Made by a program: the position numbers and the translations under genes. The notes under the pieces are model-generated. The model searched no databases, was not told the origin of the DNA, and saw only the letters and a program-made list of their open reading frames with translations. A DNA stretch of 7,793 bases from Desulfurellaceae bacterium (GTDB lineage: Bacteria > Campylobacterota_A > Desulfurellia > JAGGSF01). Positions 5,030 to 7,793 of the stretch are shown here, piece after piece (position 1 is the first letter of the stretch; the number at the start of each line of letters is the position of its first letter). Where the stretch lies: the NCBI GenBank assembly GCA_023128455.1, contig JAGMDW010000100.1, positions 1 to 7,793 of the forward strand, in the 5' to 3' direction.

Positions 5030-6734
5030 TCTCTATCTCCTTTATTAGCTCTTGTTTTAAATTTTTCACAAAGTCTACTACTTCATGTTTAGAAATCAAA
5101 AATTTTTTCTCTTTATCCTTCCTCAGGCTTACTTCTACTTTTTCCTGTTTAAGATATTTCCCTAAAACAATCCTTATAGGGATACCAATGAGGTCACAAT
5201 CTGCAAATTTTACACCAGGACTCTCCTTTCTGTCATCCAATAGAACTTCTATATTTTCTTTTTCTAATTCATCATGCAGAAGATTGGCATAATCTTTATC
5301 GGTGAGGGAAATAATTTCCACATCGTATGGGGCTACGGTTAAAGGCCAGATAATTCCTTTTTCATCGTGGTGCATCTCCACTATTGCCTGTGCAGTTCTT
5401 CCTATGCCTATACCATAGCATCCCATAATGTAATACTGCTTTTTACCCTTTTCATCCAAAAAATAGCCGTTCATCTTTCTGCTGTATTTGTCTCCCAATT
5501 TAAATACATGACCTAACTCTATCCCTCTAAAAATACCCAATTCCCCATTACATACAGGACAACTTTCACCTTGTTTAGCCTTTCTCAAATCTGTATACAT
5601 ATCCACTGAAAAATCTCTTTCTATTTTTGCCCCTTTAAGATGAAAATCTTTTTCATTTGCTCCTATCACACACCATTCCATATCCTTTATACAATTATCT
5701 CCCAAAACATATATATTTTTTTCTTTCAATCCTATAGGACCTAAAAACCCTAAATGCAATCCCATATCTCTTAGTTCTTTTTCAGTTAAAGGTTGCAGCT
5801 CTATTTCCTCTACTGCTCTCTTTGCTTTTATAGGATTTAACTCATCACATCCCCTAATCAAAAAGGCATAGGTTCTCTTTTCTCCTTTATAAATGAGTGT
5901 CTTTACAATTTCTTCCTGTTTTACACCAACGAATTGTGAAACTTCCTCCACCGTCTTTTTTTTTGGTGTATGCACCTTTTCTATGTTTTGTTCTGAACGG
6001 GCTTTAGAAATTTCTACTTTTGATTTTGCCTTTTCTATATTAGCGGCATAGCTACATCTGTTACAACAGATGATTTCATCTTCTCCAATACTGGAAGGAA
6101 CCATAAATTCCAGCGACCCCTTTCCTCCAATTAAACCGGTATCTGCTTCCACTGCTCTGAATTTTAATCCGCATCTTTTAAGAATTCTGCAATATGCATC
6201 AAACATATCCTTAAAACTCTTTTCCAAATCTTTTTCATCTTTACCAAAGCTGTATGCGTCTTTCATTATAAATTCTCTACCTCTCATCAAACCAAATCTT
6301 GGTCTTATCTCGTCTCTAAACTTGGTTTGGATTTGATACAAAGTAAGAGGCAGGTCTTTATATGATTTCACAAAGTGTCTTACTATATCTACGATTATTT
6401 CTTCATGGGTAGGTCCTATGGCAAAATCCCTGTCACCCCTATCCTTTATTCTTAAAAGTTCCTTTCCATACTCTTTCCATCTTCCACTTTCTTCCCACAA
6501 CTCCCTGGGCTGAACAAAAGGCATCAGAAGCCTAATTGCCCCCACTCTATTCATTTCCTCCGAAACGATGTGATTTACCTTTTCAATTACCCTGAACCCC
6601 ATAGGAAGATAGGTATAGATACCAGAAGCCAGTCTCAAGATCATGCTTGCTTTTAACAACAATTTATGACTGACAATCGCTGCTTCTTTCGGATCTTCTC
6701 TCAGCGTATGTATGAAAGCCTGATTAAATTTCAT
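5022..6734 (-). CDS. proS: prolyl-tRNA synthetase, bacterial type with editing domain
   Basis: Class II synthetase charging tRNA-Pro with proline in the cytosol; 570 residues, the normal bacterial length. The catalytic core shows motif 1 around LLMPFVQP (69-76), the conserved GPTHEE (107-112), motif 2 with FRDEIRPRFGLMRGREF (139-155) and motif 3 CYGIGIGR (439-446). Between motifs 2 and 3 lies the INS editing domain (about 225-405), which clears mischarged Ala-tRNA. It includes Lys278 in VKTLI and GANEKDFH (358-365), segments implicated in editing in the E. coli enzyme. The C-terminal anticodon-binding domain is about 465-565. The start is ATG 6734, which begins the conserved N-terminus (QAFIHTLREDPKEA, 5-18). 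A good promoter lies immediately upstream with no room for a Shine-Dalgarno. First gene of an operon with the M18 aminopeptidase. Confidence 0.98.
   Translation of the reverse strand: MKFNQAFIHTLREDPKEAAIVSHKLLLKASMILRLASGIYTYLPMGFRVIEKVNHIVSEEMNRVGAIRLLMPFVQPRELWEESGRWKEYGKELLRIKDRGDRDFAIGPTHEEIIVDIVRHFVKSYKDLPLTLYQIQTKFRDEIRPRFGLMRGREFIMKDAYSFGKDEKDLEKSFKDMFDAYCRILKRCGLKFRAVEADTGLIGGKGSLEFMVPSSIGEDEIICCNRCSYAANIEKAKSKVEISKARSEQNIEKVHTPKKKTVEEVSQFVGVKQEEIVKTLIYKGEKRTYAFLIRGCDELNPIKAKRAVEEIELQPLTEKELRDMGLHLGFLGPIGLKEKNIYVLGDNCIKDMEWCVIGANEKDFHLKGAKIERDFSVDMYTDLRKAKQGESCPVCNGELGIFRGIELGHVFKLGDKYSRKMNGYFLDEKGKKQYYIMGCYGIGIGRTAQAIVEMHHDEKGIIWPLTVAPYDVEIISLTDKDYANLLHDELEKENIEVLLDDRKESPGVKFADCDLIGIPIRIVLGKYLKQEKVEVSLRKDKEKKFLISKHEVVDFVKNLKQELIKEIENE
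5037..5043 (-). promoter_or_regulatory. Shine-Dalgarno (AAAGGAG) of the M18 aminopeptidase gene
   Basis: AAAGGAG on the minus strand lies 7 bases before ATG 5029, within the last codons of proS. It fixes the start and supports translational coupling across the 8-bp overlap. It also shows that the organism uses the anti-Shine-Dalgarno interaction for an internal operon gene. Confidence 0.8.
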
Positions 6735-6739
6735 TTTGC

Positions 6740-6768
6740 AGTATAGATTACCAATTTATGTTTGACAA
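6740..6768 (-). promoter_or_regulatory. proS promoter with near-zero leader
   Basis: On the minus strand TTGTCA (6768-6763, five of six) is separated by exactly 17 bases from TATACT (6745-6740, five of six). The -10 ends only 5 bases before ATG 6734, so the RNA should begin at or next to the start codon. It is among the clearest promoters in the window. Its -35 overlaps the -35 of the promoter proposed for tRNA-Ala on the other strand. Confidence 0.6.
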
Positions 6769-6790
6769 TACAACCCTTTTGTCCTAAGTT
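6762..6790 (+). promoter_or_regulatory. possible tRNA-Ala promoter
   Basis: TTGACA at 6762-6767 is a perfect -35, located 42 bp before the mature tRNA end. At 17-base spacing the -10 would be TAAGTT (6785-6790), which is weak (three of six). The -35 shares its bases with the -35 of the divergent proS promoter. Confidence 0.4.
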
Positions 6791-6803
6791 TTCCTCAGAA
6801 GGG

Positions 6804-6879
6804 GGGCGGTTAGCTCAGTCGGGAGAGCGCCTGCTTCGCATGCAGGAGGTCGGGGGTTCAAGTCCCCTACCGTCCACCA
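6804..6879 (+). tRNA. tRNA-Ala (CGC anticodon), CCA encoded
   Basis: Acceptor GGGCGGT (6804-6810) pairs with ACCGTCC (6869-6875); the third pair is G-T, the G3:U70 identity element of alanine tRNAs. The anticodon stem CCTGC/GCAGG encloses TTCGCAT, giving anticodon CGC at 6837-6839, which reads GCG. T stem GGGGG/CCCCT (one G-T pair) encloses TTCAAGT. Discriminator A6876 and encoded CCA at 6877-6879. It is transcribed divergently from proS, and no clear terminator follows in the 118 bp before the next gene's end. Confidence 0.97.
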
Positions 6880-6997
6880 TATTGTCTTTACCTTCAAAAA
6901 CTAAAAAGATGTATCTCAAGATGAATTTCAATTGTAAAAATCCCTTCGGAAACTCGAAAATAATAGACAAATTAAGAAGCAGAATTTCTCTATAAAT

Positions 6998-7696
6998 TCA
7001 TTTTTCTATGTTACAAGAAACCAATTTTACCTTTAGGCCATAAAAACTCTTCTTATAATCTTGCATTTTATACAATATATCTTTTAATTCTGCTTCATCA
7101 TAAAAATGGTTTGATAAATTTCTTTGTTCTATCATATCTAACCATGTATGTTCATTTTTTATTATACCTTGTGAAAAGGCTTCCTTTAAACAATCACGGG
7201 GGTTTACACATCTTATGCCTACAAAATCCAAATATCTTTTTATAGTTTTCCAGGCCATTTCAAATGTGAATTCAAATCTCTTAACCACAACATCTAAATA
7301 GATATCACCAAATCCTTCTTTTTTAAATTCTTGTTCTCGATTTACGATGTTTTCAAATTTATTATAAGCCTTGCTAAAACTTATCAAGCTATCTTCAAAC
7401 CGCAGTTTTTTATTTGCCGAATAAATAACCCTGCCTGTATCTTTTACCCTATTTTTAAATCTATCATCACAAAAAGCTATATTTTTTACATCTATTTTCA
7501 CCAGCGTATTTAACTGTTTGATTTCATCTTCAATAATGCCTATATCCTTAAACTCTTTATCATCAAAGACAATATCAATATCACTTGCTCTTTCACCTTC
7601 GCCAGTAACCTGTGAACCGTAGATGTATATCCTTTTCGGCTTCGAATGAGTTAATATAACTGCTTTAACTTTATTGATAATCTCCCTCTGAATCAT
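6998..7696 (-). CDS. fused MNT nucleotidyltransferase-HEPN protein (single-chain MntA/HepT-like)
   Basis: A 232-residue two-domain protein. N-terminal minimal nucleotidyltransferase (about 1-95): GS at 27-28, then ten residues and DID (39-41), the GSX10DXD motif of MntA-type adenylyltransferases, with Asp69 in VKIDVKN as the probable third carboxylate. C-terminal HEPN domain (about 100-222) of the HI0074 type (substrate-binding subunit of nucleotidyltransferases): FEFTFEMAWKTIKRYL (141-156) and RNLSNHFY (192-199), an intact RX4HXY motif. In studied MntA-HepT pairs the R/H of this motif form the RNase site, and the Tyr is AMPylated by MntA to silence the toxin. Here both parts lie in one chain, so self-modification of Tyr199 is a plausible inference. 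Usually these are two adjacent genes. ATG 7696 is the start; no Shine-Dalgarno, but a possible -10 lies 8 bases upstream. A role in RNA processing or defence other than toxin-antitoxin is possible. Confidence 0.85.
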   Translation of the reverse strand: MIQREIINKVKAVILTHSKPKRIYIYGSQVTGEGERASDIDIVFDDKEFKDIGIIEDEIKQLNTLVKIDVKNIAFCDDRFKNRVKDTGRVIYSANKKLRFEDSLISFSKAYNKFENIVNREQEFKKEGFGDIYLDVVVKRFEFTFEMAWKTIKRYLDFVGIRCVNPRDCLKEAFSQGIIKNEHTWLDMIEQRNLSNHFYDEAELKDILYKMQDYKKSFYGLKVKLVSCNIEK

Positions 7697-7704
7697 GTTA
7701 TACC

Positions 7705-7733
7705 AATATATACAAGAAACCTAAGTTTGCAAA
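7705..7733 (-). promoter_or_regulatory. possible promoter of the MNT-HEPN gene
   Basis: On the minus strand TTTGCA (7733-7728, four of six) is followed after 17 bases by TATATT (7710-7705, five of six), ending 8 bases before ATG 7696. The leader would be only about 1-2 bases. No Shine-Dalgarno is present. Confidence 0.35.
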
Positions 7734-7754
7734 GAGTGGGTATTACCAGATGTC

Positions 7755-7775
7755 ATTCCGTGCCTGATGCGGAAT
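7755..7775. repeat. ATTCCG...CGGAAT palindrome, probable dispersed repeat unit
   Basis: ATTCCG (7755-7760) and CGGAAT (7770-7775) form a 6-bp stem that extends by two G-T pairs around a 5-base loop. The flanks (TGTC before, CTGGA after) match the general look of dispersed GTCATTCC...GGAATC repeats seen in many bacterial genomes; compare the ATTCCC-N8-GGGAAT dRS3 elements of Neisseria. Only one copy lies in the window, in the intergenic region upstream of the MNT-HEPN gene, so dispersal cannot be confirmed here. Confidence 0.5.
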
Positions 7776-7793
7776 CTGGAAAGAATATTAGCC

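Noticed and set aside
4083..5292. Plus-strand open frames inside the aminopeptidase and proS genes (4083-4289, 5005-5292)
   Set aside because: Both are antisense shadows of well-supported genes with conserved motifs. They are Ser/Phe-rich as expected from the complement of Lys/Glu-rich coding sequence.
6940..6975. Hairpin CTTCG...CGAAA as a terminator of the MNT-HEPN gene
   Set aside because: The stem is only 4 bp, and the following T5 on the minus strand is separated by unpaired bases. This is too weak to call.
6762..6995. Plus-strand open frame of 77 codons across tRNA-Ala
   Set aside because: It contains the entire tRNA gene, its start lies in the promoter -35, and there is no ribosome binding site or protein-like composition.
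6804..7000. tRNA-Ala 3' end as an attachment site of an integrated element carrying the MNT-HEPN gene
   Set aside because: I looked for a second copy of the tRNA 3' segment (TTCAAGTCCCC...) and for an integrase; neither is in the window.
1..7793. CRISPR array, insertion sequence or rRNA
   Set aside because: No regularly spaced repeats, transposase-like proteins, terminal repeats flanking a gene, or rRNA-like segments were seen on either strand.

Overview
The window looks like chromosomal sequence from an AT-rich, free-living bacterium. Evidence for Bacteria: a prolyl-tRNA synthetase of the bacterial architecture with an inserted editing domain, an M48 lipoprotein with a lipobox, tRNA genes with encoded CCA, and sigma70-type promoter boxes. 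Two C34 tRNAs (Leu-CAA and Ala-CGC) argue against a strongly reduced tRNA set. I cannot place it in a phylum; a poorly cultivated low-GC lineage is my guess. No genes of plasmid, phage or transposon type are seen.

Left part (1-2306, + strand): a 34-bp inverted repeat abuts and overlaps a good promoter. It is followed by an unrecognised 90-residue protein with a strong Shine-Dalgarno, a divergent zinc-type sirtuin, tRNA-Leu(CAA) and an NadE-type NAD synthetase. The gaps are only 15, 12 and 6 bp and no terminator is visible between them. This reads as one transcription unit joining an NAD consumer to an NAD maker, with a tRNA gene inside it. The NadE has Asn where the ATP-loop Asp is expected.

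Middle (2296-5029): a THEP1/NTPCR-like NTPase on the minus strand overlaps the nadE tail by 11 bp. It is divergent from an M48 metalloprotease lipoprotein on the plus strand. That gene ends tail to tail, 5 bp from an M18 aminopeptidase.

Right part (3671-7793): proS and the M18 aminopeptidase form a translationally coupled minus-strand pair (8-bp overlap, strong internal Shine-Dalgarno). The proS promoter and the promoter proposed for tRNA-Ala(CGC) are back to back and share one -35 sequence. The last gene is a single-chain fusion of an MNT nucleotidyltransferase and a HEPN domain with an intact RX4HXY motif, resembling MntA-HepT toxin-antitoxin parts joined in one polypeptide. A short ATTCCG...CGGAAT palindrome, probably a dispersed genomic repeat, closes the window.

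A theme across the window is that first genes of transcription units have a -10 box a few bases before the start codon and no Shine-Dalgarno, whereas two other genes have strong ones. This suggests common leaderless transcripts. Most genes are housekeeping; the items most worth a second look are the NAD/tRNA cluster with its orphan first gene, the NadE active-site substitution and the MNT-HEPN fusion.
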